Shown here piece by piece: positions 11,651-26,118 of a stretch of DNA of 64,000 bases. Positions within the stretch are counted from its first letter, which is position 1. Each line of letters begins with the position of its first letter. The notes beneath the pieces were generated by a model, which did not search any database, had not been told where the DNA came from, and saw nothing but the letters and a program-made list of their open reading frames with translations. The position numbers were made by a program, and so were the translations under genes. Location: contig CM072170.1 in NCBI GenBank assembly GCA_036850595.1, positions 12,306,303-12,370,302 of the forward strand. Reading direction: 5' to 3'. Origin of the DNA: Rhyacichthys aspro. Its lineage: Eukaryota; Chordata; Actinopteri; Gobiiformes; Rhyacichthyidae.

Positions 11651-14600
11651 ATGACATTTCCAAACCAGTCTCAATCATCTTGTTGTTTCATTAATTGTGA
11701 ACTGAGATATTGGTATACTATAAATAACATAGAAAAATACAGCATGTAGTATATGAACACTTAGTTCAAAGTCAATTGAGAGAAATAGAGGCAATTTAGA
11801 TTAAATTAGATTTTAACTCATTCAATGCATAGTATTTAAATGTATAGTATTATCAGATTTAATTTGTCCTTTTCAATTCTTTAATTGTACTGATTGTAAT
11901 TCCACTGTGTACAACTTGTGTCCTTAGTAACACCCCAAAAAACTAAGCCAGCTTCTCGCAGACAAGCTGTATAGTTAAGACAGGTCTACCTCCCTTCCCC
12001 ATAGGCCATGCCATGCTCTCATCCCCATATTTAACAGCCTGACGTCAGGCAACAGCAGCTACAGTGAAGACTTTAATACTAAATCTCAGCCTCTGTCATT
12101 ACCGGCCTGTGTAACCACCTATCAGAGGTCTTTGAGTGATGTGGGAAACCCAGGGCCCTGTCCTCCCAACCCCTGTAGGCCAGGCCGCCTGTTCTGTCCA
12201 AACCAAACTGAAAACTACAGGACAGGCACAACTAGGGTTGACATCAATGAGGCGCCAAGCTCTTTATGCCCACTCTGTGGTCAAGAGGAGAGAGGCCTGG
12301 ATAATAATCCCTCTCCTAACTCACATGCATTCTTACTCCAGACTCTCCAGGAAAACAGGATTCCTAGGCCCTTGAATTTATACGGGAGTTAACTAAACCT
12401 TAATCAGTATCAATAAACGCCATAATTTCAATATCTCTGGAAGCTCAGTGGAAAGAGACTTGCACCAGTGAAATCACTCAGCGTAATAATCCATCTGATG
12501 TAAGAAGTATGTATTGGTTGAACCCTAATTGACTGATTGCTCAGTTGATTGCATCATTATTTGGCACTACCTATAGCACCAGTCAATGTTTTAACAATTT
12601 AGCAAGCAAAGCTATAGTCTTAAAGAAGAAATATCTACATTATTATAGAGCTATGAATGTGTAACACCTGTGGGGAGAATGGAACAGAACTCATGCTAAG
12701 TCAGCCCACCAGCCCATGTGATGTGTCTTTATGAGGGACACCTGCAGCAGCACTCTTCTACTCAGCTTTGTAAAATTCTCTGTGTTGGTTGGGGGACAGA
12801 GGGGAGAGCCAAAGGGCCAGACCCAGGTTTGGCCCCAAAAGCCTTAACTATCACTCTAGTCCACGGGTTGCCTTTGGCCTTGCTAACTGTTCCATGAAAT
12901 GGGCCCCAGGAACAGTGCAAACCTCCCAGAAACAGGCTGCTCACTGTTAGCCAACAGTGCTCTCTTTGTGTAAAAATTGTCAAAGCTGGCCCTTTCCTGC
13001 ATTGGCCCTGCCTTTCTTTTAAGCCTCAGCTGTGAGCAAACAAAGCTGGCTTAAAATTTAGCATGATGGTAGCTGGGGCTGGCTAGCCTGAGATAGTGTT
13101 TGTGTCAATGAGCACAAGTTAGGGGTCTTTGTGAGCTGCAGGTGGAGATTCAATGGCTAATGACAGAAGACCCACTTAAAGCCTTCTGATGAGACCGTTT
13201 GTGAAAACAAAATGTCAAAGTGGACCTTCGTATCATGATTTTACCTTATATGTTCAAGACTTTCTGACATTAATCCTATTGGGAACTCATTCATTTCAAT
13301 GTCCAGGGTCCACCATCGACAACCATTAAAACACAATAACATTACCTATGCATCTATGTGATATAAAAAGATAGTATAGAAATATAGGACAATAATAATC
13401 AATTAATGAATACTAAATACAGTTCTTATCACCTCACAGCTTCAGCTAATGAATTAATTTATGAGACAGAAGTACTCATTAAGCATTAAGAACTTCTGTA
13501 AGAAAAGTCTGTAACTAAAATTTACAGAAACAATAAAATGTTAATTAACTTTAAGGAGACAGGATTTGTTTACGTAAACATTTTCATGTAACTACTTTCA
13601 GATGGAAAAGAAAACCAGTAGCACTTGGTATAACCACGTTTGACTTTGCATAATTGTTCCCAAGGTTGCTGTTTTTCAAATTTTGTGTTTTTACGTCAAT
13701 AATTCAGTTTCTGTGGCCAAGCCAAATATTTGAAGGCAATAATAAACAGAGCTGCAGTTTGGGCAGAAGAACTTGCAAGTAGTGTTGCATGGACAAAGCC
13801 TTGAATGAATTAATCATCCTTATTACTTGTTTTGTTGTGCAAAAAACAACTGCAAAAGAAAATACATAAAAGCAGGGTAGTCAGCATTGAGGTGTCATTG
13901 TGCAACATACATTTCTATATATTAACTGCACTCTGAATGCATTATGGGTAAATCGTCTGTTTACAGCTTCATAGGAACAGATGACACCAACTGGAGGTTG
14001 TCAGAGTCATTTACAGTTAGTTAATTCCCTGCTGAGAGGCCCCTCTAAATACTGCTTCCAAAAACCTTGCTGGGAAATATTTGCAATGGTTTCCATCCAG
14101 ATCTGGGTCACTCGGTTCCACATTCAGTGCACAGGTGAGCTGGAGCAGGTTTGTTTGGCATCGGTCACTGGCTGTCCTTTCCCTTTCCACAGAGTTGGAA
14201 GCAGCACCACAAACAGCTTACTACAACAAGACATGTTTTTGTCCATAGCTTACCACAGTGAAATTACACTCCTAAGCCAGCTGCTGTCGGTGCTGTCCAG
14301 GTCTCCCAGGACAGTCCCCAGGGTCTGGGAGAGCTGCTGTGGGGCAGGCCAACAGTGGCAGCAATGAACCACCAGCCCTCAGGAGAATAGGCAACTCTTG
14401 AGGGATCGGTTGATAGAAACAACCTCTTTCAAATGGAGTGTGTTTTGGCGTGCAACACTGTAATCCAAGATGATTAACTTAAGAACTCAATTCTGAGCTG
14501 ACTTTTGTTTCTTATTCCTGTCGCACTGTCACACATATTTATGAACCACTTTCCACATGAATTGCAAAACATACCTGCCAGATTCATGTACATGCAGGTT

Positions 14601-17600
14601 CTGTGCTACAACAACACATACTGCAAGACAATTCATAAACTGCTTAAAAATCACTATAAAAGGTTGTATAAAATTGAATACCGTTGCAGCTTATTGTTCT
14701 GATCTAAAAACAATCTTGCGTGTATGCTAATCCCTCAGCTGTGCACAAAATAAAGTGACATTTTTCAATTGAGATGTTGCAGGCAAGCCTTCACTAGCTT
14801 CTAAGTGTTTAATGACTCAAAGCAGTTATGCAAAATTATGAGGAGTGATGTCACCAGTGGCCAGATGATTATTCCACAACAGGTGCAGCCTCTTCTCGTA
14901 TGCTTGATGCTAGAGTGTGTTTTCCTTCTGCATGTGGGAAACATCTGCATAGGTGGGCTCTCCCCCCTTCTGTATTTCCATCTCTAATATTTACTTCCAT
15001 CTGACTCATCTCTTATTCTTAAGTATTGATAGTAAATATGGTGAGACAACAAATGCCAGAAAGCTCTGCATATTTCTGGTTCCAAGTTGTGAGGTTTACC
15101 AAAGCATATTTTTATCATGAAAAGCCAACATGGAATGGGACGGCCATGCACAGCTGCTGGTCTAATTTGCTCTAAGCATGTACAAATAGGACGGCCCACA
15201 CGGACCATAAAGTGGAGTGGAGGTTTTGCTCAACGCGGCACTTTTGTCTGACCAAAGGGACAGGGACGCCTTCCAAAGCACAAACAGGTCACAAAAGAAA
15301 GAAGAGCGAAAACACACACAGTCGAACTCCCATGGCAGTTGACAGAAGGAAGTGGGATATCTCTTATGATATATATATGTGTATAAAAAATGTACAAAAA
15401 GGATTTCAGTCAATGATCAATCAGTCTATCAATTATCTCAGTTTTGTTGCACCAAGGAAAATGTAACTCCTGGTCTGATAATTTTTTAGTTAGTTTTTTT
15501 TTTTTTTTACCAAATCTGGAGCATATCAGAAAAAATCTATATCATTCCCTTATGTGTTTATTTTACGAAATAACCCAGAGGTTGTTTCCCACCTTAGAAG
15601 CTGCACCAATGTCCCTCCTGTTGCCTCTTCATATGCACGTTTTATTGCTCCACGGAAAGTTTTATTTGCTCTTGAGCAATTTGCTCTGGAAACCCCCTGT
15701 AGATCCCATGAGTACTGTACATTGGTACTGCTGCACTTTACTTGCCTGCACATGGATACATGAGTGTTCATACCCAAACACATCCACACTTCTATACTTC
15801 ATGTCAAAACGGGGTTCCCCTTTAGACGGTAGATAAATAGCCAACTTCAAACACTAAACTAGGTGCTAATGAACTGGATCCTGACAGAGTTTGCCTTCTG
15901 CAAGCGGTGACCCACCCAACAATGGACCCATTCACATGATCTTAGCCATGGAAAGTGTGGGTAAAGTAATCCTGCTACAGTTTATGCGACCCTTTCTAAC
16001 TCTCAGTATGTCTTTCTCCCCAAGGCCTTTAAGTCTCGGCCAAAAAATACACTGACCTGCATCAGCTGATACAGGCAGAGGCGACCCAAATTTGCATGTT
16101 TGAAAATGGCATCTATTCACAACGAGTTGGCAAATTGGAGAGGCGATGAAAAGAAAACTATGCCCTACTTCCTCCTACCTGTTAGATCACACACGGCAGC
16201 TTCAGGCCTGGTGGCTACTTCCGGGTCACTCCTCTGCACTGGTCATATCTGGATGACTCCGAGCATCTATGGCTTCAGCACTCAGAAGAAGTCTGCAACA
16301 GAACAAAAGGCAGCTGCATATCTGCTAAACTGACAATGAAGGATAGGGCCAGCCGGATGTAAACGGCTCTTCAAAAATTAAATAAATAAAATGCAATATC
16401 CCCGTCTTTCTTAGATTTTTAAGAATGTGCGCAAGAGGTCAGCAATCACCAGCTTTCCTCAGTACATCCAGAAAGTTTATCTTAAATGGCTTTGGACAGT
16501 TCAGGATGAAATACTGCCGGTGACAGGTAAAACGATAGTCTATAATGGAAGTTGTTTTACAGTAGCCACTTTTCAGAAAGAAGTGCAGAACTTAAACATG
16601 TGATATCCCGTTCTCAACCACAGTTCAGAGCAGCCTCTCCTCTCAGTGTGAGGGTCACACAGTGCTGACAACCTGTATTTATGGCTATCTGACTTGACAC
16701 CATGAAAAGTTTTATTTCTATCAGATGTTGCCAGGCAAAGGAAGGTAAACAGAAAGACTTGGCCACATAGAAGGAAAAGCTCAAATCACAATGAAATGGC
16801 ATAAAGTTTCCTGTTTGCTTCAAGTTTAGCTTTTCAACCATTTTGTGTTTAGAATGTCTGCGGCATTTGCCTTCTCTCAGAAATATTTTTATCAGCTAAA
16901 GTAAAAACATCCGCAACCAAGACCAAAGACGCCATTCACCACAACATCTATATAAATAAACAAATAATTTTAGAAATAAAGCTGCCTTTATGCTAATCCT
17001 GGACTGCAAAGAAATGATTAAGCAGTTTATCTGGGAGGAGATCTGTACTATTTGGGTATGGATTTGAGCATACATTATTTATTAACTCAGCTCATTTATG
17101 TCACACCAATGTGTTCTCTGTAAAAGCACTGGTACGAGGGAAAGTAGAACTTATTTAAAAATGTAAAAATCTACAAATCAAAATAATCAAAGTTTTAACA
17201 CTTCTAAGCATGGGGCAGTGTCATGTTTGCTCCCCAGAGTTCAGTTTGTCAAAAGGCTCTCTTCCAGGGCTGTTTCTCAGACCTCTTGACCCCCACAGCC
17301 CCAGTCCCACAGGGTAAGAACAGTGGTTGTGTTGGGTTATAGACCTGAGGATGCCGGTCTGAGGTAAAGGGATGTGTAAGACCAAGGTACGCAGTGGCCA
17401 GCAACCATATGAAAACACCTTTGAAGAAAGTTAACCTCTGATGCCATGAATGAGGCCTCATGTCAAAGTAAGGTGAGGTGTGTTTCTTCTTGCATTTGTT
17501 GCATTCATAATGCTCAAATACGTTGCTAAAAGGGCTCCCCACACCACCTCATCCCCAAAGCAGGGGCTCAGCAGCATGAATGGGGCATTGTGATGCGTCT

Positions 17601-19088
17601 CCGTCATGGCAGTGAATGTTTTCACTTCCATTTGATCCGTCGGCGAGGCTGCTAATTGGGTAAGCGTGTTCCCAGGTCACCGGGAGGTTTCTCTTTCCAT
17701 AAATACAGAAATCCAGCAAGGCTTCTACAGATGTAGTTTCCCAAGCGTTTCCAACTAGGTTTAGACCAGCTTCAGGCAGTAGATTTAATTTATTGTGTCT
17801 GAAACCACAGTCCAAAAACTTTCCTTCTTTCTTTCCTCATCACTCTAAAAGACTGCACTTTATCATTCTCACAGGCAATGTTGTAAAGTGGATATATGTC
17901 CTTTCCTTTAGTCCTGACCAAGTTGCTTTCAGAGCCACAGGTGTCACGATGACATGAACACGGTGTTACTTTGTCTGTACTCCATCCAGGTCTGACAGGT
18001 CTGAATGAGCTTATTTTCCATGTCTGCCTAGTGACAGTTTATGAGGCTCTGGGTTTATTTGTTTGTTTTTGTCATGGAATTTACATTTCCTCTCTTGCAC
18101 AAGAGGCCAAGACAACCTCATGTGCCAGCACCAAATGCACCAAATGCAACACAGAGCTCAGACAGACTGTCAAGCATGTTTGTCTAACTTAATCTGCAGG
18201 GTGTGGTCAAAATGGTCAAGTGGTCAGAGTAACTGTCTTTTAAGGTTAAGACTTCATATGGTTGCATGCTTTAGTGTCCTTGAAAACGTACCATTGTAGG
18301 TCGCCTAAAGTTGTAGTCACATGGTTTCTTCTCTCTGGATGGCATAAGTAAAAAGAGAATAATAATAACATTTATAAATCACATCATAACAAATCGCTAC
18401 CAAAAAAAAGACACTGTTCTACTTGTGGCAAATGTAATCAAGCCAGGCGCTAAGTGGTATTTTAGTTCAAATAACCTGAGGAGCAATTAGTAGCTCTTGA
18501 AATGCCAACATATTACTTAAATAGACAGGCATTTTTTAATTTGGTGCTTTGTATTTTTATGTAATGAACCCACACAATATAAGAACTTCTAAATCCTTCT
18601 TTTATAGTAAGTCTGAGAGTTAAAGCAGCGTGAAAGGGGTTGGGATTGTTTAAAAAACACTGTCTTCTGTACTTAAAGAATGAGCCAACAGCGCCACTAT
18701 GTGGTAGGATTAGACTATAGCGTCAAAAACCTGCAAACATTAACTGCCTATAAGCAAAGAACAGTGTTGTTGTTAGTTCATTTAATTATGTCCTATCTTA
18801 TTGAAACCTATATTTAATAGAAACGCAAATTTCATCCAGCCTATTGAAAATAAATTATTATAACATATCCTAGCGTCATTGTTACAGGTCAGAATAGCAT
18901 TGTTCTTACCAGTGAAAGCCAGCTGGGGTCAGACTTGGAACACAGCAGCTGCATTGTGACCAAATCAGCATCTGTAATAGCAAGTAACCCCATATTATTC
19001 ACACAGTTGAAACACACACCTGCATGTAAGAATAAATAAAAAAGCCATAGAATGATTGGTTGTCAGTATAAGAGGCCAACTTGTTGCA
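11651..19088. other. Intergenic DNA, no gene seen
   Basis: Mostly AT-rich sequence with GC-richer islands at about 12100-12400 and 12660-13200. The longest frame (13981-14367, plus strand) has no family resemblance, no usable flanking exons and no codon-bias cue, so it is not called. A poly-T run lies near 15490. No RNA gene is recognised. Confidence 0.5.
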
Positions 19089-19127
19089 GATAGACTGGAT
19101 AGATGGATAGATGGATGGATGGATGGT
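19089..19127. repeat. (GATG)n/(GATA)n microsatellite
   Basis: A short tract of GATA and GATG tetranucleotides, about 35 bp, in otherwise unremarkable AT-rich DNA. Confidence 0.85.
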
Positions 19128-19730
19128 GATTGCTGTTGTACTCTGTCCATTCTCATAGGTGTCCAGTATTATTTTTCCTTTATGTTATATATTAATAATT
19201 CTGGCATTTACTTGATTATTTAAGTAGTTCAAAATAATTTAGGCTTCATGACAGATTGTTTAATTGATAGCCTGGCCAGCTATACCCAATCATGATGAAG
19301 TGCAACAGGAAAAGAATCAGGACGTCTGAGGCACCACCAAGTTAAACACTTGCCTTTGATAATTATCAGGTAGCTTATCTTTTTAGTAAAGAAAGCAAAA
19401 ATAATTGTAAAAGTGAGGGAAAAAAAGTTTAAACAGGACTTCATATGTTAATTTAAGGCTCCGTTAATCATTTCCCTATTTCGGCTTTTGTTCCTATAAG
19501 TGGTTAATGAATAGTTGTAGCTAGGTCAGAACATCCTGTTTATTCCTCAAACCTATTTCTTTATTACATTTTTTAATATTTTCACAATAATGTAGCAGAA
19601 TAGAAACGGGCAAGTGGTGCAAAGAAATCCTTTGTTTTTTTGTTTGTTTATCTGTAAAAACTAAATAAACTCACGTACTGTAGGCAGAGCTACACCGGCG
19701 GCTAGCTTAACTCCTCGCTTCCTGAGAAGT

Positions 19731-19806
19731 TTCCTCCTCCTTCCTTCCTTCCTCCTTCCTCCTTCCTCCTCCTCCTCCTCCTTCCTTCCTTCCTTCCTAC
19801 CTACCT
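19731..19806. repeat. Polypyrimidine tract (CCTT/CCT)n
   Basis: About 75 bp composed only of C and T apart from the last few bases, built of CCTT and CCT units. It lies just upstream of the probable fermt1 first exon. Pyrimidine tracts at promoters can be nucleosome-poor, but a regulatory role here is only inferred. Confidence 0.85.
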
Positions 19807-21206
19807 GTACCGTGTTCAGGGAGAATACTTGAGCACAGGGCGTGTTTTTGTAAGGAGCCCCGTATCTACTTCACTTCAGTAACATTTTCTAGGAACTGTA
19901 GCTTGTATTGGCAGGTAACCACTACTAGCAAGGGTAAGTCTGTTTTTACGTTTGGAAAATGTTTTATCCGGGAACTTTAGGGGCCAGCTGTGCTTGATTA
20001 ATAATGCTCTCCAAGTCACTGACCTGGAAAATCAATACTGTTATTAATACATAGGCTATTTGGTCTCTATCTGCGATTGACATCAGTTAATCAGTTGTAG
20101 GTTCAAGTGTTGGATTATTTCATTATCCGGACTATGTTTTTTTGGGCTTGTGTGTTGGTCCGTTTAGTACTAGATACATAATGGACTGGAGCTTAGTCAT
20201 ACTATTGTACTTAAGCATATGCTAGTAATACTATAGCTTTCGTATTGTAAAAACAAAAGTAAATTGCAGTAAAAGTCCATGGTGGTTTTGGTTATAAAGA
20301 TCTACTGAACAATCACCTTGTATGTTTATCAATGCTATTCATAAGTACTTTACAACTTTAAACAACTTTAGCAGGCCTTTACAGTAGTTTAAGCTAACTC
20401 AACACATTAGAAATAAGGCAATGTGTCCAAAAATGTCATTTCCTAAAGTATTTCCTATGCTAATATAATATTGGGCCATCTACTCAGTCTCCAACACTTC
20501 TCAACAAGTCTTCCCAGAGGAGACATGCAAACACAAACTTCTATCTGTAGCCTGCAGCTGCATAATGTTGGAGCATCACTAAGTGGAGGCTGTTCTTTAA
20601 ACTTGCCTCCCAGCAACACAGTGGATTACCAACAGAACAATTAAAACATATATCTCTGTGGAAATTGAAGTTTATGTGCGATGTGTTTTACACTAGAGAT
20701 TTAGAGGAACCAGGGAGATAAAAGTGTGGAGAGATTGTTTAGTGTGGTCTTTGCTGCACCAGATTCGTGTCTGAGCCCGTCACACATTCCACAGCTGAAC
20801 CCTCCCTGCTTCACTATCATCAACTTGCCTCATACCCCTTTTTGTCTTGTTTATCCTTTGCCCTAATCAATAAGATCCAATCCTCTACAAACTCTTTATT
20901 AAAATCTGCATTGACAGTTTTAGCCCAATTTCCGTTTTTACTACATCTTCTTGCACATTCCCTGATATCTTATAGGGATACATTTTTATTGGTTGATGAT
21001 AGCTGAATTCACTTAACTGGTGACCGTTACATTGATTGCAAATGTGGATGTTCCCACAGCATGTTGAGTAAGAACTAATACAGTGACTCATGAGTTGATT
21101 TCTAATGTTTAAAGAGGCATCTTAGCCAACCCCCTCATTATGGCTCTGTAGGAAAGCTGTACCACATTTTGTCTTTCTGTTCTTGCTTATTGTCTCTTTG
21201 TAACAG
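19807..21206 (+). promoter_or_regulatory. fermt1: Probable fermt1 promoter, non-coding first exon and first intron
   Basis: The start codon of fermt1 lies four bases into an exon whose acceptor ends at 21206, so at least one untranslated exon must lie upstream. Good donor sequences occur after 19913 (CAG|GTAACC) and 19933 (AGG|GTAAGT), making roughly 19810-19933 the likely first exon. The true start site cannot be fixed without transcript data. The remainder up to 21206 would be intron 1. Confidence 0.4.
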
Positions 21207-21210
21207 GGTC

Positions 21211-24200
21211 ATGATCTCAGCAGCAGAAACATCATGGGAGCTGTCGGTTCAAGTGGACCTCAGAGAAGGAGAGATGGAGTCCATGAAATTTAAGCTAAGA
21301 GTTAAAGGGGATTTGCACATCGGTGGCCTCATGCTTAAACTGGTGGAGAAGATAAGTAAGTGTTCATAGTAGTCAAAGTCATACAGCGTAGCTTCTGATT
21401 TAATACATTATACATAGATTTTTTTTTTTTTTGTTTCAGTTGATTAGGCAAGCTGTTCTGAGTTCAGTGCTTAAGAGGTCTGCCACTCAGGCCACACCCG
21501 TGTTTGCCTTGCATTTTTTTCCCATTGCAGTGCCATTGTTTTACCACAAAGCATCGGCCTGACTAGCCTTAGGGACCGAAGTTCAACCATGACCAGATCC
21601 CTTTATTGTTCCCTTTGAACTCAAGGAAATACCCTAGTATCCTAGCACAGTGGTTTACACAGTGTGAGACATAATAGATGACTAAGTAGCATGTCACTAA
21701 AAAACAGATTTCAAATGGGCGTCACAATATGATGTCAGGCAGACTCATAAAACTAGGTATTAATAATATTTCACCACAACATCAAGCAGTCGTTGCTAGC
21801 AGTAGGAGTAGGTGGAGCTGTATGTACGCTCCACCTTAAGGCTCTGTAAAGTAAATTCAGATTGAATAGCCTTAGCCATGACTGTAATGCAGCAGTAATG
21901 GCTTTACTAGTGAAATCTGTTTGCAGAGGCTCCTCAGGACTGGTCAGATCATGCCCTTTGGTGGGAACAGAGAGAATGTTGGCTTCTTAAAACTCACTGG
22001 ACCTTGGACAAGTATGGTATTCAGGTAATATGAACCTTACAGTAGTTAGTTCAACACAAAGTAATAAATAAAAACATCAATGTGTAATGTTCATATTTAA
22101 TTATAGGTAGATGTCATGTAAATGTATTCTGCTCTATAGGCTGATGCTCACCTGCGCTACACACACCAGCACAAACCCCTGTTGCTGCAGCTCCCCAACA
22201 TGAAAACGGTCAGAATGACTGTGAGCTTCTCCAATACGGTCTTCAGGGCAGTGTCAGAGATATGTCAAATACTCAGTGAGTCTCTCTTTTCTCGTTGCAC
22301 TAGTTGAGTAATAAACACCTGTCTAACCTCTGTGCCTATTTGCTCTATGACAGACATCAGGAGGTCAGAGGAACTATCCCTGCTTAGGTCTCCTGGTGAA
22401 AAGAAAAAAAAGAAGAAAGACAAGAATTCAACTCAAGAAGATCTCTGGGACATTGATTTACTTAGTCAAGGAGGGACAGGTATTGTGGACTTGTGTTGTA
22501 GCCTGTGTAAAAGAACAGGCGCTTTTTAGATTCATTCAGGTGGCCATACTTTTTGCTACTCAGACTCAAATCCAATAATTGTTTAATAGCTTCATTATTC
22601 TTCTAGTTACCCCATCATCTCTCTTTTACTTTTATATTCAAATACAAGTAATGCTGCTGGTGAATTTGATGCACTTCACTATATTTTTGTGATGAAGAGG
22701 ATGAAGCTAGTGTGATCTTTTCATTTTATTATTGTAAACACAGATGTAAACAGATTGTAAACAGATGTCAAATGGCATAAATACTTATTAGAAATATGTG
22801 TTTATAGTCACAGAGTTACGTTGACCTCTCAAGACATTTTTGGACATTACTTGCTATTTCTTCACTATTTATAACATTTTTCATAAGAACATTTAATTAC
22901 TACATGAAGAGTTGGTGTGATTTTCGCTGTAAAGGTCAACTTCACTTTGCAATCCTAATAATAGGCCTGTGCACATTTTTGGCAAATAACTATTGAGGGT
23001 AAAAAGTTTGTTAGAAAGTGGCTCTAATTATGGATGTATAACTTTGTTTTCTAAACTGTCTGTATTTCTCCAACAAGGTCCGATGTACAGTAAAACCATG
23101 ACAGCAACATATGACCCAGAGAATGGGATGCCGTTGTCTGCCACAAGCGTTTGGTTTGGAGAGAACCCTCTAGCCGAGTCCCAGCCAAACCTGCTGCCGG
23201 CTGAGCTGGCTAGATTGTTTCAGCCTCTGTCACTAGTGGACAAAGCATACAAATCAGGGTAGAGAAAATAACAGTTGGAAGATGCTTTTCAAATATTGCA
23301 TCATACTACTAAATGATAACTACAATTTGGCTGTATTTGCTAGATGGCTTGACTCTTCTCGTTCTCTTATGGAGCAAGAGGTTTCTGAGGATGAAAAGTT
23401 ATTACTCCGTTTCAAGTACAATGTCTTCTTTGATCTCAATCCTAAGGTAAGAGGCATTTTTTTGGTTTGCTAAATTCTTGATGTTCAATACTAAGTTGAA
23501 AAAAATAAATAGGAATCTGTTTTAGTATGATGCAGTGAGGATTACACAGCTGTACGAACAGGCTCGCTGGGCCATCCTGCTGGAGGAGATAGACTGCACT
23601 GAGGAAGAAATGCTGATGTTTGCTTCACTCCAGGTAAGTGATGTATGACAGAATTAAATGGAAAATAAAAGAAAGAATTGGGTTAAGTATCATTTCTATA
23701 CAATGCTGTCAGGTAGATCATTTTTGAACATCTGAAATATGTGGAGATGTTTTTTATGAAAGAGTATAAAAATGGGGACGAGGAAAGAAAACAGAGAGAA
23801 TATGGATGAAGACATTTTAAAAACTAAACTTTTCCAGTGATGTCATGCAGATAAATGACTGTCTTGTAGCTAAAGTCTCAGTGTACCAGCCCTTTTTTGT
23901 TGCAACATTTGAGAGTGATTCAGAAATCACAGTGATTCAAAGGGAGGTTTCGTGTTGCACTCACCTACACATGGGTGAAATGGCAGACACACTGAAGTGA
24001 GCACAAGCTCTCTCTGACTCATGCCATGCATAACCAAAACATTTCAAAGCATGCATCATCGAATCCACAACTTTTCATTCTTGCAAAAATTTCTGTAGAT
24101 CATTGCGCAAAATTAATGTACATTTAAAAAGATATATATATATTTTTTTGTATTATTTCTAGTATCACATTTGTAAGCTGACCATGACAAGTGAACCTCA

Positions 24201-26118
24201 GGTAAACTCAGATGAACCAGAAATCGATGAAGTAGAGGCTGCCCTGTCCAACCTGGAAGTCACACTGGAAGGTGGACACGCAGACAAAATTCTGGTAAAC
24301 ATATTTCTAGAGACATGCAAAGCAGACTATTTCAGGTTTGTTACAGTAAAACATCTGTTTCTGAGCAAAGGTTTTTGAGTAGGGCACAAATAATTGTATG
24401 TTTCAACACATTTAACTCACAGTTGTTTGTCCCAACCTCAGGAAGACATTACAGACATTCCAGAGCTGGCAGATACCCTTCGGCTGTTTAGGTAATCCCA
24501 TCAGTATCCATATCCTACACTGCTTCTTTTTGTTACATACAGTATAGTGATGATAGCAGTGTGTCATATGTAACGGTTTTGTGTCACCCTTAAAGAATGT
24601 ATATCTCTGTGTTTGATATGTCAGGCCTAAAAGACTGACGCTAAAGCCATACAAAGAATACTGGTTTGTGTTCAAGGACACCACCATCTCCTACTACAAG
24701 AACAAAGAAGCAGCCCAGGGAGAAACCATAGAGCAACTGCATTTACGAGGTAAGGAGATGGCGCGGAAGTAAACTGTTATTCTATCTGTAATCACAAGCA
24801 TAATCCATTATAAAGATTAATACAATAACATGAATAATTTGCATTGATTATTTGTGATTTTTAATCCTAAACTATAACTCATAGTTTTAATCCTAACTAT
24901 AACTGTACCCCTGCTGCTTTTACACCTAGGCTGTGAGGTAGTCCCTGACGTGAATGTGACAGACAAGAAGTTTGGCATTAAGCTCTTGCTCCCAGTTGCA
25001 GATGGGATGAATGAGGTGTACATTCGATGTGACAATGTAAGGCCCGTGTCCTCCAAGCTTTCGATCACTAAGGGGATTTTTTTACTGCCACATCTGAGAC
25101 TGATGACTTAAGTTACTTTTCTATACTCCAGGAAACACAATATGCAAAGTGGAAAGCTGCATGCATTCTGGCCTCCAAAGGCAAGACAATGGCCTACAGC
25201 TCTTACAGGTCTGAAGTGAAGAATATTCAGTCCTTTTTACAAATGAAGAGCCTAGCGCCTCCCCCTGGTCAGGCAGCTCCAGATGTTGACTCCATGGATA
25301 TGAACGCCGAATGTTTTGTTTCTCCACGTTATGCCAAGAAGCACAAAACAAAGCAGGTGTGTTATTGTATCTGTATTTGTAATGCTGTTATGCATCATTT
25401 TTATTATACAGACTTAGATTTATTGAAATTCCCTTTGTGGTTCTTTGCAGCTCACTGCACGAATCTTGGAGGCTCATCAGAACATAGCACGACTGTCACT
25501 AATGGAGGCCAAGATGCGCTTTATCCAAGCCTGGCAGTCACTTCCAGAGTTTGGCATCAACTACTACATTGTCAGGTATAGACTTTTCCAGCTGTTCTAG
25601 CATTCTGCTGTCTAGCTGTCTGAACATGTGCATACCATCTGACTATTTTGAGAATTGAATCTTTTTTGCGTATGTATGTGTTTTAGATTTAAAGGCAGCA
25701 GGAAAGATGAGATTCTGGGGATTTCATATAACCGCCTGATTCGTATCGACATGTCCTCCGGGCTGCCTGTCACAACATGGAGGTTCGCCAACATGAAGCA
25801 GTGGAACGTCAACTGGGAAATTAGACAGGTGAGAGATGATCATGTCATGTCTAATTAATTCATGGGGCTCTGATGTGGGAGCCATGTAAAGGTGAAGAAA
25901 AATATATATCTCCAAGACATCACTTTTTTTTGTTGTTTTCACAGGTGACCATAGAGTTTGACCAGAATGTGACGATAGCTTTTTGCTGTGTAAGCTGTGA
26001 TTGCAAGGTGGTCCATGAGTTCATTGGAGGTTACATATTCCTCTCCACGAGATCTAAGGACCAGAATGAAACACTAGACGAAGAACTGTTCCATAAACTC
26101 ACTGGAGGTCAAGAATGA
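21211..26118 (+). CDS. fermt1: Fermitin family homolog 1 (kindlin-1)
   Basis: A FERM-type adaptor that binds integrin beta tails and co-activates integrins with talin at focal adhesions. Coding exons: 21211-21355, 21927-22024, 22140-22275, 22354-22479, 23078-23258, 23344-23446, 23526-23633, 24163-24294, 24442-24491, 24625-24749, 24930-25036, 25132-25356, 25451-25575, 25687-25828, 25945-26118. All phases match and give 658 residues (human is 677). Domains in order: F0 (SWELSVQVDL...GGLMLKLVEKI); F1 with a lysine-rich loop (KKKKKKDKN); F2 split by a PH domain at about residues 358-465 (LFRPKRLTLKPYKEYWFVF, GCEVVPDVNV); and F3. The integrin-binding Gln-Trp pair is at 592-593 (KQWNVNW). The ending STRSKDQNETLDEELFHKLTGGQE is diagnostic of kindlin-1 rather than kindlin-3. 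An AATAAA follows at 26350. Confidence 0.97.

Noticed and set aside
13981..14367. 128-codon plus-strand frame in the bmp2-fermt1 gap
   Set aside because: No recognisable domain, no supporting splice pattern or codon cue; it is within chance length.
18692..18713. AGCGCCACTATGTGGTAGG as a CTCF site
   Set aside because: The two halves fit the consensus only with a shift; too many mismatches.
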